From positions 1-64,000 of the forward strand of contig JAJXWH010000014.1 of assembly GCA_021781745.1 (NCBI GenBank): a stretch of 64,000 nucleotides of DNA. Reading direction: 5' to 3'. The notes beneath the pieces were generated by a model. It was not told the origin of the DNA, did not search any database, and saw only the letters and a list, made by a program, of their open reading frames with translations. Source of the stretch: Bacillota bacterium. GTDB lineage: Bacteria > Bacillota > Clostridia > Clostridiales > Clostridiaceae. The position numbers and the translations under genes were made by a program. The stretch's first letter is position 1. The number at the start of each line of letters is the position of its first letter. Below are positions 28,647 to 37,250 of the stretch, piece by piece.

Positions 28647-28689
28647 AGCATACAGAGTTGTTGGTTATCCTCAGTCTGTATGCTTTTTA
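28647..28689 (+). terminator. Terminator between ybaB and recR
   Basis: AGCATACAGA (28647-28656) pairs with TCTGTATGCT (28675-28684), followed by TTTTT. It should cut expression of recR from the dnaX promoter in part. Confidence 0.8.
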
Positions 28690-28749
28690 TAATATTTATT
28701 GAGCGTGGATATTTAATGAAATACAAGCATAAAAGGAGAAGTATAAATC

Positions 28750-29349
28750 ATGATGGAATTTTATCCGGTAGCCATAGAGAAATTGATGGAGGAATTTGCT
28801 AAATTACCTAGTATAGGACAAAAGACAGCGCAAAGACTTACTTTACATATTCTAAACCTTCCAGATGAGGAGGTAAAAGAATTTGCAGATGCATTAGTTA
28901 AGGCAAGAGGAACAATAAAGTACTGTTCTGTATGTGGTAATTTTACAGATAAAGATCCTTGTCCGTTATGTGATAATCCAAACAGAGATAAAGGTACTAT
29001 TTGTGTCGTAGAACAACCTAAGGATATTATGACAATGGAAAAAGTCAAAGAATATAACGGAGTATACCATGTATTGCATGGAAATATATCACCAATGCAA
29101 GGAAGAGGACCTCAAGATATTAGAATTAGAGAGCTTGTTACAAGAATGAATGAAGATATAAAGGAAGTAATACTTGCTACTAATCCTAATATTGAGGGAG
29201 AAGCTACAGCAATGTATATATCTAAAGTGCTTAAGCCTTTAGATGTTAAAGTTACTAGGATTGCAGCTGGAATACCAGTAGGCGGTGATTTGGACTATGC
29301 AGATGAAGTTACATTGTCTAAAGCATTAGAGGGAAGAAAAGAACTATAA
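28750..29349 (+). CDS. recR: Recombination mediator RecR
   Basis: A 199-residue RecR. It has the helix-hairpin-helix ([20 protein letters not shown]), a four-cysteine zinc finger (CSVCGNF ... CPLCDNP, about residues 57-75), and a Toprim domain starting at [12 protein letters not shown]. With RecO it helps load RecA on gapped DNA. AAAGGAGAA lies 9-10 nt before the ATG at 28750; a second ATG follows at once. Behind the stop is a perfect 10-bp hairpin (29368-29377 with 29385-29394) lacking a T run. The rest of the 29350-29584 gap shows no gene. Confidence 0.96.
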   Translation: MMEFYPVAIEKLMEEFAKLPSIGQKTAQRLTLHILNLPDEEVKEFADALVKARGTIKYCSVCGNFTDKDPCPLCDNPNRDKGTICVVEQPKDIMTMEKVKEYNGVYHVLHGNISPMQGRGPQDIRIRELVTRMNEDIKEVILATNPNIEGEATAMYISKVLKPLDVKVTRIAAGIPVGGDLDYADEVTLSKALEGRKEL

Positions 29350-29584
29350 GACAAAATTAAAAAATAAGGAACCTAAAATAAGTATTAGGTTCCTAGAAAA
29401 AGTGTTACATAGATGGGAGTTAGAAGTCTCTGTCTGACATGAGTGAAAAGCTTCTTATATAATATAGTATATAAAATAAATTAAATAATGTTCCTAATAG
29501 ATTGGAAAATATTGAGTAAAAAGTATGTATATTTTACCCTCTGTATGGATAAAATGGTAATAAGAAGTTTTTGGAGGGATTTAC

Positions 29585-29863
29585 ATGAATAAAAAAAATA
29601 TTGTAGAATACCTGATGAATAAGGCTGATGATTCAAAAATGTATGCAAAATTAATAGAAGATATGGAAATTGCAAAGATGGAAATAAATGTAGCACGTAG
29701 CATGTTTAATAATGTCAACGATGACAAGTTAATAGAGGTAGCAATTTATTCAGAAAATGTTGCGAGAAAAAGATATGACTATTTATTATCAATAGCAAGG
29801 GAAAAGGGGATAAGTGTAGGCAATAGTTATATTATAGAAAAAAATATAGAGATTGCGGAATAA
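29585..29863 (+). CDS. yaaL: YaaL/DUF2508 family protein
   Basis: A 92-residue acidic helical protein. The segment DDKLIEVAIYSENVARKRYDY is the DUF2508 hallmark and the gene sits between recR and bofA exactly as yaaL does in Bacillus. Function is not known. The ribosome binding site is GGAGGG, 7 nt before the ATG. Confidence 0.88.
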   Translation: MNKKNIVEYLMNKADDSKMYAKLIEDMEIAKMEINVARSMFNNVNDDKLIEVAIYSENVARKRYDYLLSIAREKGISVGNSYIIEKNIEIAE

Positions 29864-29884
29864 CTAAAGAGGGGGAAGTTAAAC

Positions 29885-30154
29885 ATGGATGGACAGTATT
29901 TGATATATGGATTGGTAGGAATAGTAGCACTATTCTTAGTAGCAAAATTATTAAAATGGCCAATAAAAATAATTATAAATGGGATAATAGGGGTTATTAT
30001 ATTATATGCAGTAAATTTCATACTTGCAAATCTTAGTCTTATAGGTATAAATGTTAACTTCTCATTAGCAATTAACCCGATTACAGCCCTAATAGCAGGT
30101 TTTTTTGGAGTTCCAGGTGTTATTGTATTAATTATGATTGGATTGTTTCTATAA
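29885..30154 (+). CDS. bofA: BofA-like sigma-K processing inhibitor
   Basis: An 89-residue membrane protein with about three hydrophobic segments (residues 6-22, 28-50, 63-88) and the BofA-family ending NPITALIAGFFGVPGVIVLI. In Bacillus BofA holds the SpoIVFB protease inactive in the mother-cell-derived forespore membrane, delaying sigma-K activation. In clostridia the role is less clear, since many lack SpoIVFB. The gene marks the organism as an endospore former. GAGGGGG precedes the ATG. Confidence 0.88.
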   Translation: MDGQYLIYGLVGIVALFLVAKLLKWPIKIIINGIIGVIILYAVNFILANLSLIGINVNFSLAINPITALIAGFFGVPGVIVLIMIGLFL

Positions 30155-30223
30155 TAAAATTTATGATTTGGGATTAGAGGAATTTATAGTGTTGCAAAAT
30201 TTAATATTTATAAGTTTAGTATG

Positions 30224-30280
30224 GCCTGTCTGCTAAGAAATATTTAATTATATTATTAGTGGACAGGCTTTATTATTTTT
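30224..30280 (+). terminator. Terminator at the end of the recR-bofA run
   Basis: GCCTGTCTGCTAA (30224-30236) pairs with TTAGTGGACAGGC (30256-30268) with two wobbles, followed by TTTATTATTTTT. Confidence 0.8.
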
Positions 30281-30472
30281 GAATATTTAGGTTATAATTT
30301 ATTTGTTAATTGCTTAATTTTGAGTTAATATTTAATGTATAAGGATTTATTTACATTTAGTACTTAAAGTTAGAAATAAGTTAGATATTACATAATGAAA
30401 AATTAGTTAATAGCAAGCTGCTTATGATGACATCGATTAGATGATTAACTTGTAAAGAGAGGATAACAAAGT

Positions 30473-31816
30473 ATGAAAAGGGAGTTTATTAAAAAAGTAA
30501 TACTAACAGGAATAGTAACATTAACAATAACAAACATGTATTATGTATCAGCTTCTGCAAAATGGATTAATGATGCAAAAAGTAATTGGAACTGGATGGA
30601 GAATGGCGTTAAAGCTACTGGATGGAAAAGCATTGATAATAAGTGGTATTATTTTGATACAGATGGAGTAATGAGTATAGGCTGGATTAACTATAATGGA
30701 GATTGGTACTACTTATCTGACAGCGGAGAAATGAGTGTTGGCTGGAAAAACATTGATGGAAAATGGTATTATCTTAATGAAGATGGCAAAATGAGTGTTG
30801 GCTGGATTAATGATAATGGCACATGGTACTTCACAAATTCTAGTGGAGAAATGAAGACAGGCTCTGTTACAATTAACGGAAAAGTATATACGTTTTCGGA
30901 TTCAGGGGCAGTAATAAATAGTAAAGATATATCTGAAGGAACACAAAATCAAACTGAATCACCGGATATAAGTAATGTACAGAGTAAAGATAATTTACGA
31001 ACTGCTTATGTTTCAACTAATGATGGACCATTAAACATTAGATCAAAGGCATCCTTAACTTCAGATACAATAGGGACTTTAGATAAAGGAACAGAAGTTA
31101 AAATCCTTGATAGTGAAACAAATGGATTTTACCCTATAGTTATGAATGGACAAGAAGGATGGGTAAGCTCTAAATGGGTTAGCTTTGATAAAGCTGAAAA
31201 TACTAATACTAATACGAGCACAGGCTCTAGTTCCGATAGTAATAATAATTTAGTGCCTCCACCAATTAGTGATAATGATAATAAGGACAATACTGACAAT
31301 AAGAATGACACAGATAGTGATAAGGAGACAGATTTAAAGGATGATTCATTAGTTAAAGGCGTCATAAGAGATACAGCGCCAAGTTTAGACAATAAGCATT
31401 ACTATTCAGATGATAACCTTTTTTATAAAATTAAATTATCACCACCATTTTCTAATGGAGGGAAGGTGATTAAAGGTAATTGTACATGGTATGCTTGGGG
31501 ACGAGCTTGGGAACTCACTGGTAAAAAGCCAGATGATGCAGGATTTATCGGCAATGCATATGAGTGGTGGAATGACAATAAAAAAAGTGGAAAGTACCAA
31601 TATGGTTCAGAGCCTAGAGTTGGAGCTATTGCAGTATGGAAATCTGATTTGCCGAATTCTGGGGGAAGTGGGCATGTAGCGATTGTGGAAAAAATAAGTA
31701 ATGGCAAGATATATATTTCAGAATCAACTTGGAATGGAGAAGTTTTCAGATATAGAGAGATATATGAAACTGATTATTTATATGGATATATATATTTGGA
31801 CAAACCTAATTTCTAA
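30473..31816 (+). CDS. Secreted CHAP-domain peptidoglycan hydrolase with wall-binding repeats and SH3b
   Basis: A 447-residue modular exoprotein. A signal peptide (residues 1-29, ending SASA) is followed by about five CW_1-type repeats (for example GWKSIDNKWYYFDTDG and GWKNIDGKWYYLNEDG, about 35-160), an SH3b domain (about 188-240, PLNIRSKASLTSDTIGTLDK), an Asn/Asp/Ser-rich linker, and a C-terminal CHAP domain (about 320-447). The catalytic pair is Cys337 in GNCTWYAWG and His401 in SGHVAIVE. It should cleave peptide cross-links or act as an amidase during wall turnover. AGAGAGGATAA is well spaced before the ATG. It shares repeats with the protein at 204. The 31817-32048 gap holds only weak inverted repeats. 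Confidence 0.92.
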   Translation: MKREFIKKVILTGIVTLTITNMYYVSASAKWINDAKSNWNWMENGVKATGWKSIDNKWYYFDTDGVMSIGWINYNGDWYYLSDSGEMSVGWKNIDGKWYYLNEDGKMSVGWINDNGTWYFTNSSGEMKTGSVTINGKVYTFSDSGAVINSKDISEGTQNQTESPDISNVQSKDNLRTAYVSTNDGPLNIRSKASLTSDTIGTLDKGTEVKILDSETNGFYPIVMNGQEGWVSSKWVSFDKAENTNTNTSTGSSSDSNNNLVPPPISDNDNKDNTDNKNDTDSDKETDLKDDSLVKGVIRDTAPSLDNKHYYSDDNLFYKIKLSPPFSNGGKVIKGNCTWYAWGRAWELTGKKPDDAGFIGNAYEWWNDNKKSGKYQYGSEPRVGAIAVWKSDLPNSGGSGHVAIVEKISNGKIYISESTWNGEVFRYREIYETDYLYGYIYLDKPNF

Positions 31817-32048
31817 AAAATAAGGGTAGGCTTTACCTACTGATTTAGGTAAGGAAAGGAATAGCTTTTACTAACATCACATACAAGAAAAACTTTTTAT
31901 ACATAATGTATAGGCTATTAGATAATAAAATTTAAAATAGAGGTCTTTTTAGTAAATTCGTTGAAATGCAGAGGGAAGCGTATTAAATCTAATAACTTTA
32001 TATATTACCTATTGCTATTAAAAGCTATACTGGAAGAGAGGTCAAAGA

Positions 32049-34079
32049 ATGAAAAAATTTAAAAGATTGGGTTCTATAATAAGCTTGCTAGTATTTATGT
32101 TGGTTATGTCTCCGGCATCATATACTATGGCAGCCGCAGAAGAAGTAAACTCGAAAAATAACAACCAAGAAGTAAGACTGCAAGATGATTTTTATGATGC
32201 TATAAATGCTGATTGGCTTAACACAGCAAAAATTAAAGAAGGAGAATCATCAACCTCTACATTTGATGATGTTGAAGAAAATGTGACAAATCAGATAAAA
32301 ACTATTATCGGTAATTTATTAAAGAGTAAAGATAAATACCCAGAAAATAGTGATGAGAAGAAAATAATAAATGTATATAACAACATAGTAAATGTACAAG
32401 CAAGAAATGAGGAAGGCATAAAACCAGTTCAAGGAATTTTAGATAATATTAAGAATATACAAACAATAGATGATGTTACAAAACTATGGAGTAATAAAAA
32501 TATAATAAATTCAACGATAAAATTTTCTGTTGAGAGAGATATTAAAGATGTAACCACTAATATATTATATATAAGCCCCACAGGCTTAAGTCTAGGTGAT
32601 GCAGATGAATACACTAATCCAACTCAGGAAACTCTTAAAAATAAGAAATTAACAGAAGATTATTATAATAAAATTTTGGTACTAAGTGGATATACTCAAG
32701 CTGAAGCAAAAATCAAGGTAGATAATATGTTTAAGTTTGAAAATATGGTAGCACAAAATATGGTGGGCAAACATGAGAGGGCACAATCATCAAATGTAAT
32801 TGATGATATGTACAACATATATACCTTGGATGAGCTTAATGATTTAGCACCAAATCTAAATCTGTCAACTATTATGGGTTATTTAGGTATAGATAAAGCC
32901 AATAAAATTATTTTAGAGGACCCTAAGTGGCTGAAAGGTTTAAATAAAATCTATACTCAAGAAAATCTACCTCTTATAAAGAACTATATTGAAATAGTGA
33001 ATTTGACTTATGCATCAAACTATTTAAGTGAAGCCTTTGAGAAGGCAAATAAAGAATATGCTAGTAATTTGCTTGGAGTAACCGGCTCTGTTTCAAAAGA
33101 AGAAGAGGCCATTGATTCAGTTAATTCTATGATGGGCATGGCAATAGGAAAGATTTATGCAGAGCAATATGTTCCTCAAAAAACTAAGGATGATGTAGAA
33201 CAAATTACTAAGGAAATTATAGATGTTTATAAAAAGCGTATTAGCAACCTTGATTGGATGAGTAATTCAACTAAGAAAAATGCTATTGATAAGTTAGATA
33301 AATTAAAAATAAAGATAGGTTATCCTGAAGAATGGCTGGATTATTCAAATGTAGAACTTAAATCTTTTGAAGAGGGAGGTTCGCTTTTTGACAATGCAGT
33401 GGCACTTAGAACTTTTGCCATGAATAAGGTATTTGGAAGAATAAATAAGCCTGTGGATAAGAAAAAAGATGGATTTATTCCTCAAACAGTTAATGCATTT
33501 TATAGTGCAACTGAGAATTCGATTATTATACCAGGAGGAATCATACAGGGACATTTTTATAATCCAAATGAAAGTAAAGAAAAAAATCTAGGTGGAATTG
33601 GCGTTATTCTTGGACACGAAATCAGTCACGCATTTGATGATACAGGTGCTAGATATGATGCAGATGGAAATCTTAATAATTGGTGGAGTCAGGAAGATTA
33701 CGATGAATTTACAAAGAGGACTGAAAAAGTAAAAGATTTTTATAGTCAAATAGAAGCAATGCCGGGGAAAAATTTAAATGGTAATCTTACTGTAGGTGAG
33801 AATATTGCTGATATTGGAGGAATGTCTTGTCTTTTAGATATATTAAATACGATGGACAAGCCAGATTATAAGGCGTTTTTTGAAAGCTATGCGGTTACTT
33901 GGCGTCAAATAACAACAAAAGAGTATGCAGAGTATGCACTGGAATCAGATGTTCACTCACCTAATAAAATTAGAGTAAATGCAGTTTTATCACAGTTTCA
34001 AAAGTTCTATGACACATATGGAATAACAGATAAGGATAGAATGTATGTTAAGCCAGAAGATAGAATTGGAATATGGTAG
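32049..34079 (+). CDS. Secreted M13 family (neprilysin/PepO-like) zinc metallopeptidase
   Basis: A 676-residue M13 peptidase. Unlike lactic-acid-bacterial PepO it starts with a signal peptide (MKKFKRLGSIISLLVFMLVM ... TMAAA), so it is probably exported. The zinc motif GHEISHAFDD gives His523, Glu524 and His527, and the third ligand Glu584 comes from ENIADIGG. NAFYSATENS (substrate backbone binding) and the C-terminal DVHSPNKIRVN ... Asp/Arg region complete the active site. The N-terminal half is the helical lid. It cleaves oligopeptides; a role in signal peptide turnover or nutrition is possible. It is a single-gene unit with the hairpin element at 34148 behind it. Confidence 0.93.
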   Translation: MKKFKRLGSIISLLVFMLVMSPASYTMAAAEEVNSKNNNQEVRLQDDFYDAINADWLNTAKIKEGESSTSTFDDVEENVTNQIKTIIGNLLKSKDKYPENSDEKKIINVYNNIVNVQARNEEGIKPVQGILDNIKNIQTIDDVTKLWSNKNIINSTIKFSVERDIKDVTTNILYISPTGLSLGDADEYTNPTQETLKNKKLTEDYYNKILVLSGYTQAEAKIKVDNMFKFENMVAQNMVGKHERAQSSNVIDDMYNIYTLDELNDLAPNLNLSTIMGYLGIDKANKIILEDPKWLKGLNKIYTQENLPLIKNYIEIVNLTYASNYLSEAFEKANKEYASNLLGVTGSVSKEEEAIDSVNSMMGMAIGKIYAEQYVPQKTKDDVEQITKEIIDVYKKRISNLDWMSNSTKKNAIDKLDKLKIKIGYPEEWLDYSNVELKSFEEGGSLFDNAVALRTFAMNKVFGRINKPVDKKKDGFIPQTVNAFYSATENSIIIPGGIIQGHFYNPNESKEKNLGGIGVILGHEISHAFDDTGARYDADGNLNNWWSQEDYDEFTKRTEKVKDFYSQIEAMPGKNLNGNLTVGENIADIGGMSCLLDILNTMDKPDYKAFFESYAVTWRQITTKEYAEYALESDVHSPNKIRVNAVLSQFQKFYDTYGITDKDRMYVKPEDRIGIW

Positions 34080-34147
34080 ATGTATCTTTAATTTGACATT
34101 CACTAGCTTTGAGTTGATAATATAATAAGTATAAGGCACATGAAAAT

Positions 34148-34286
34148 AAATAATAAGTTCCAAAGTTGCCATGGATATTTTTTATCAGGCAAGGAGGCAA
34201 GTTGGCCTCATAGCGGGCCTATTAGGTCAATTTGCCGACGCAGCATGATGGAAAATAGGTTGGCAAATGGACTTGTTATTTTTTGA
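34148..34286 (+). repeat. Long imperfect hairpin element, MITE-like or structured RNA
   Basis: The segment folds on itself almost completely. The outer arms (about 34148-34171 with 34259-34282) share AAATAA-AAGT-CCA and TTGCCA; the middle arms share TATTTT and ATCA; the inner arms GGCAAGTTGGCCT (34196-34208) and AGGTCAATTTGCC (34232-34244) pair with two wobbles around a 23-nt loop with CATAGCGGGCC. It ends in TTATTTTTT, so transcripts could terminate here. It lies between pepO and a cysteine-rich small gene. It has no coding capacity. It may be a dispersed clostridial repeat, which I cannot confirm inside one window. Confidence 0.55.
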
Positions 34287-34320
34287 TTGTGCCTAAAACT
34301 AAAGGAGTAGTGATATTATT

Positions 34321-34497
34321 ATGCCAGCCGGAAATGGAGTAAATTGCGGGGATTGCATAGAATTAAAACAAGGGAAATGTGATGGCAGGGATTTAGCTTG
34401 TCTATGTTATAAATGTCCAAGAAAATTAGCACAGTGCATGTGTGTTAAGTATTGCAGAGAAACTGAGTCAGTACTATATTTTGATGAAGATAATTAA
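34321..34497 (+). CDS. Small nine-cysteine protein
   Basis: A 58-residue protein too short for common ORF cut-offs. It carries nine cysteines at residues 9, 12, 20, 27, 29, 32, 39, 41 and 45 (CGDC, CLCYKC and CMCVKYC clusters) and ends with CRETESVLYFDEDN. The Cys spacing suggests a metal-binding or iron-sulfur mini-protein. It resembles small uncharacterised clostridial proteins with a CRETES-type ending, by impression only. AAAGGAG is 13 nt before the ATG, a long spacing. The gene follows the hairpin element and precedes the polyamine island; no functional link is shown. Confidence 0.65.
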   Translation: MPAGNGVNCGDCIELKQGKCDGRDLACLCYKCPRKLAQCMCVKYCRETESVLYFDEDN

Positions 34498-34547
34498 CTT
34501 TAAAGTTAATGTAGAACCTTTCCTATAAAATGTAGTATAAAATACTA

Positions 34548-34575
34548 TTAATATACTCCTAAAGGAGTATATTAA
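34548..34575. promoter_or_regulatory. Perfect 12-bp dyad upstream of the first luxR gene
   Basis: TTAATATACTCC (34548-34559) and GGAGTATATTAA (34564-34575) form a perfect palindrome around TAAA. No T run follows, so it is not a terminator. Its centre is about 40 bp upstream of the -35 box of the luxR promoter, a usual position for an activator site. A related half-site lies upstream of the patA promoter at 44241 and near 35503. Confidence 0.55.
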
Positions 34576-34600
34576 CACAAAAAATAGTCAAATGATAATA

Positions 34601-34629
34601 TTGAAAGGCACACTATGAGGGAGTAAAAT
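34601..34629 (+). promoter_or_regulatory. Predicted promoter of the first luxR gene
   Basis: TTGAAA (34601-34606) and TAAAAT (34624-34629) are separated by 17 bp. The predicted transcript begins near 34636 and runs into the leader terminator. Confidence 0.55.
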
Positions 34630-34660
34630 GTAATTAATACAAATCATAGATGTGCAACGA

Positions 34661-34706
34661 AGCATGTGTAATACTCTGTTTGAGAGGGTTACATGTGCTT
34701 TTTTAT
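34661..34706 (+). terminator. Leader terminator (attenuator candidate) before luxR
   Basis: A 17-bp stem with several wobbles (34661-34677 with 34683-34699) is followed by TTTTTTATTTT. It lies between the predicted promoter and the luxR start, so transcription must read through it; no known riboswitch fold is recognisable in the ~25 nt before it. Confidence 0.7.
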
Positions 34707-34740
34707 TTTAGTAGATCTTAAGGGGAAAGGAAGTTTAATT

Positions 34741-35502
34741 ATGCGTAGTTTGGAAACCAACGATTGGATGGTAATTAACAATATTGTATATCAAATTAAT
34801 TCTATAGAGGATTCTATTACTATGAGGAAAAATTTTCTTACTCAAATGGCATTGATTTTAGATTTTGATAGTGCTGATTTTTACATTGCATCAGAATTAA
34901 ATAGTCATACCTTAACAAGTCCAGTATTTTATAACTACAAACCTAAAGCAGATGAGGATTATATGGATAAATATGATAGCATAGATTATAGCAGAGGTCT
35001 TATGTTTGGCGGAAAAAGTAAAGTATATAGAGAAAGTGATATTATTTCAGAACAAAAGAGAGTGGAAACAGAGTATTATAAGAAATATTTTTTGCCTAAT
35101 AACTGGCATCATACATTAAATGTTATATTAGCGCATAAGAATCAATTTGTTGGTGTAGTATGTTTCTTTAGATTAAAGGGAAAAGAAGATTTTTCATATG
35201 AAGATTCTTTTGTACTGGATATGATAAAAGAACACATGGCATTTAGGTTATATCAAGACTTAAAAAATAATTCAATGGAAGATGAAAAACTATCTGTTTC
35301 CAAATGTGCAGAAATTTTTGGGTTAACTAAAAGAGAAGAATCTGTTTTGCATGAACTTATGAATGGTTTAGAAAATAATGAAATTAGTAATAAATTATGC
35401 ATTACTAATAATACATTGAAAAAGCATGTATTAAATATATATAGGAAATTAGATATTAAAAATAGAGTCCAACTATTTAAAATGGTTAGAGAAAAAGAAT
35501 AA
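34741..35502 (+). CDS. LuxR-family transcriptional regulator, polyamine island
   Basis: A 253-residue regulator. The N-terminal ~185 residues look like a GAF-type sensor fold (MVINNIVYQINSIED ... FVGVVCFFRLKGKEDFSYED). The C-terminal ~60 residues are the LuxR/NarL helix-turn-helix (GLTKREESVLHELMNGLENN, then NTLKKHVLNIYRKLDIKNR). It is a clear paralogue of the minus-strand regulator at 43307, sharing INNI-YQI, RESD and YKK blocks. The ATG at 34741 has AAAGGAAG 8 nt upstream; an ATG at 34693 falls in the leader terminator stem and is rejected. It likely controls the transport and catabolic genes around it (inferred from location and shared upstream sites). Confidence 0.85.
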   Translation: MRSLETNDWMVINNIVYQINSIEDSITMRKNFLTQMALILDFDSADFYIASELNSHTLTSPVFYNYKPKADEDYMDKYDSIDYSRGLMFGGKSKVYRESDIISEQKRVETEYYKKYFLPNNWHHTLNVILAHKNQFVGVVCFFRLKGKEDFSYEDSFVLDMIKEHMAFRLYQDLKNNSMEDEKLSVSKCAEIFGLTKREESVLHELMNGLENNEISNKLCITNNTLKKHVLNIYRKLDIKNRVQLFKMVREKE

Positions 35503-35651
35503 ATATACTCCTTTATAAGTATTTATATATTAAAAAGGATAATTAAAATGGTGTTTTTGGTCAATTGTTATAAAAAGAATTTGATAGTATATTATTCACA
35601 AGAAGTAGCAATTAGGCTAAATAGTTTATTAACTAGGAAAGGAGAGATTTT

Positions 35652-35999
35652 ATGAAAGAAATAGTATTAATCATAAGACCTGAAAAGTTAGAAATTGTTA
35701 AAAGTATTTTAGATGAGTATCACTGTGGTGGTATGACAATTTCGACAGCAATGGGATGTGGAACTCAAAGAGGTTCTACAGAAGGTGTAAATGAAATTAA
35801 GGGATTAAAAACTACTATAAATTTATTACCCAAAATTAAGGTTGAAGCAGTAGTAGAAGATGATGTATTGGAAGATATATTTTTAGCTGTAATAGATAAA
35901 GTAGGTACTGGCAATGTCGGAGATGGTAAAATTTTTGTACGAAATATTGAACAAGCTGTTCGTATTAGAACAGGAGAAAGAGGAAGCAAGGCTTTATAA
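35652..35999 (+). CDS. P-II family (GlnB/GlnK-like) regulator without the uridylylated tyrosine
   Basis: A 115-residue P-II-like protein. EIVLIIRPEKLEIVKSILDE, the GCGTQRGSTEG entry to the T-loop, LLPKIKVEAVVEDDVLEDI, and GTGNVGDGKIFV with the C-terminal RIRTGERG nucleotide-binding residues are all present. The T-loop (about residues 37-54) lacks Tyr51, so classical uridylylation is impossible, and sensing would depend on ATP/ADP and 2-oxoglutarate. It is located between luxR and potD rather than beside amtB or glnA, which suggests a role in controlling polyamine uptake or nitrogen release from polyamines. AAAGGAGAG precedes the ATG. Confidence 0.87.
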   Translation: MKEIVLIIRPEKLEIVKSILDEYHCGGMTISTAMGCGTQRGSTEGVNEIKGLKTTINLLPKIKVEAVVEDDVLEDIFLAVIDKVGTGNVGDGKIFVRNIEQAVRIRTGERGSKAL

Positions 36000-36019
36000 G
36001 TATAAATATTAAAATGCAA

Positions 36020-36058
36020 AGGTGCATGAAGATAGGATTAATCTTTATGCACTTTTTT
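36020..36058 (+). terminator. Terminator between the P-II gene and potD
   Basis: GTGCATGAAGAT (36022-36033) pairs with ATCTTTATGCAC (36041-36052) with one wobble, followed by TTTTTT. Only about 64 bp remain before potD, so potD expression may depend on read-through or on an overlapping promoter. Confidence 0.8.
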
Positions 36059-36122
36059 ACTTTAGTTTTTTAGAGAAACATCAAGATCATGAAAATGATA
36101 TTTATTAAGAGGAGTGAGTAAT

Positions 36123-37217
36123 ATGATTAAAGGAAGTTTAAAAAAATTTATGTCAATTATAATGATAGGAGCAATAGCTACAATGAGTTTGGCAGGTTGC
36201 GGCTCAAGTACTCAAACTGCTTCTAATGGAAGTTCAAGCGCAAACTCTAGTGGAAGCAAAGAATTAAATGTTATATGCTGGTCAGAATATTTGCCAGATG
36301 AGGTATTAAAGGGATTTGAAGAAAAGTACGGAGTCACTGTGAATATGACTACATTTACTGATCCAGATGAAATGCTTGCAAAGGTTAAATCAGGTAGTAA
36401 AGGCACATATGATATGATCATAGGTCCAGCACAAGATATTCAAATATTAAAATCACAAGATTTGATTCAAAAATTAGATACAAGTAAAATAGAGAATTTC
36501 AAAAACATTGATGAACAATATCTGCATGAAGCTAATGATCCTAAAAATGAATATAGTATTCCTTATTTAGGTACAAGCATTCTCATTGCAGTTAATACAG
36601 ATAAAATTAAAGATAATATTAAATCGTACAAAGATTTATTAAATCCTAAATATAAAGATACAATGGTTGTTGTTGAAGATGCAAGACCAATTGTCGGTAT
36701 TGGATTAATGGCAAATGGATATAAGATAAATGATACAAGTGATGAGGGTTTAAAGAAAGCAGAAGATTATCTAACACAATTAAAACCAAATATTCATGCA
36801 TTTAATGGTGATAGTCCAAAAACATTATTGTTAAATGGTGAATGCTCATTAGGCCTTGTTTATGGTGGTGAATGTGCGTTAGCAGCAAAAGAAAATCCAG
36901 CAATTAAAGTAGTATATCCAGAAGAAGGTATTTACTTTACATTTGATATGATGATGAAAACAAATGGAGCTAAGAATTCTGAAAACGCAGATTTATTAAT
37001 GAACTATATTTTAGATCCAGAAGTAAGTGCTACTATTTCAAAGACTTTCCCATATGTTAATCCTAATAAGGCAGCTAGAGATGTTTTAGGAGATGAATTT
37101 AAAAACAATAATATTGTGAATATACCAGAAGCAGAAATGAAAAAGAGTCAAGGGCTACAAGATATAGGAGAGAATGTATCTAAAATAACTGATTTATGGA
37201 CTAGATTTAAAGGCTAG
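36123..37217 (+). CDS. potD: Spermidine/putrescine ABC transporter, binding lipoprotein
   Basis: A 364-residue periplasmic-type binding protein of the PotD/PotF family, lipid-anchored through lipobox LAGC at about residues 21-24. The mature part starts ELNVICWSEYLPDEVLKGFE and contains GTYDMIIGPAQD, IPYLGTSILIAVNTDK and the acidic polyamine-binding residues in the central cleft (for example in VVVEDARPIVGI). The ATG at 36123 has AGGAG 8 nt upstream; the GTG at 36114 overlaps that site. It opens the potD-A-B-C order; in most genomes potA comes first, so the gene order here is rearranged. Whether it prefers putrescine or spermidine cannot be told. Confidence 0.92.
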   Translation: MIKGSLKKFMSIIMIGAIATMSLAGCGSSTQTASNGSSSANSSGSKELNVICWSEYLPDEVLKGFEEKYGVTVNMTTFTDPDEMLAKVKSGSKGTYDMIIGPAQDIQILKSQDLIQKLDTSKIENFKNIDEQYLHEANDPKNEYSIPYLGTSILIAVNTDKIKDNIKSYKDLLNPKYKDTMVVVEDARPIVGIGLMANGYKINDTSDEGLKKAEDYLTQLKPNIHAFNGDSPKTLLLNGECSLGLVYGGECALAAKENPAIKVVYPEEGIYFTFDMMMKTNGAKNSENADLLMNYILDPEVSATISKTFPYVNPNKAARDVLGDEFKNNNIVNIPEAEMKKSQGLQDIGENVSKITDLWTRFKG

Positions 37218-37250
37218 ATTACAAAATTTAAAAACTTTGGAGGGGATGAA

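Noticed and set aside
34636..34700. Guanidine-II (mini-ykkC) riboswitch in the luxR leader, suggested by an ACGA loop at 34657
   Set aside because: Only one hairpin with mismatched closing bases is present; the class needs two ACGR-capped hairpins.
34693..34740. ATG at 34693 as luxR start
   Set aside because: It lies in the 3' arm of the leader terminator; the ATG at 34741 has a proper ribosome binding site.
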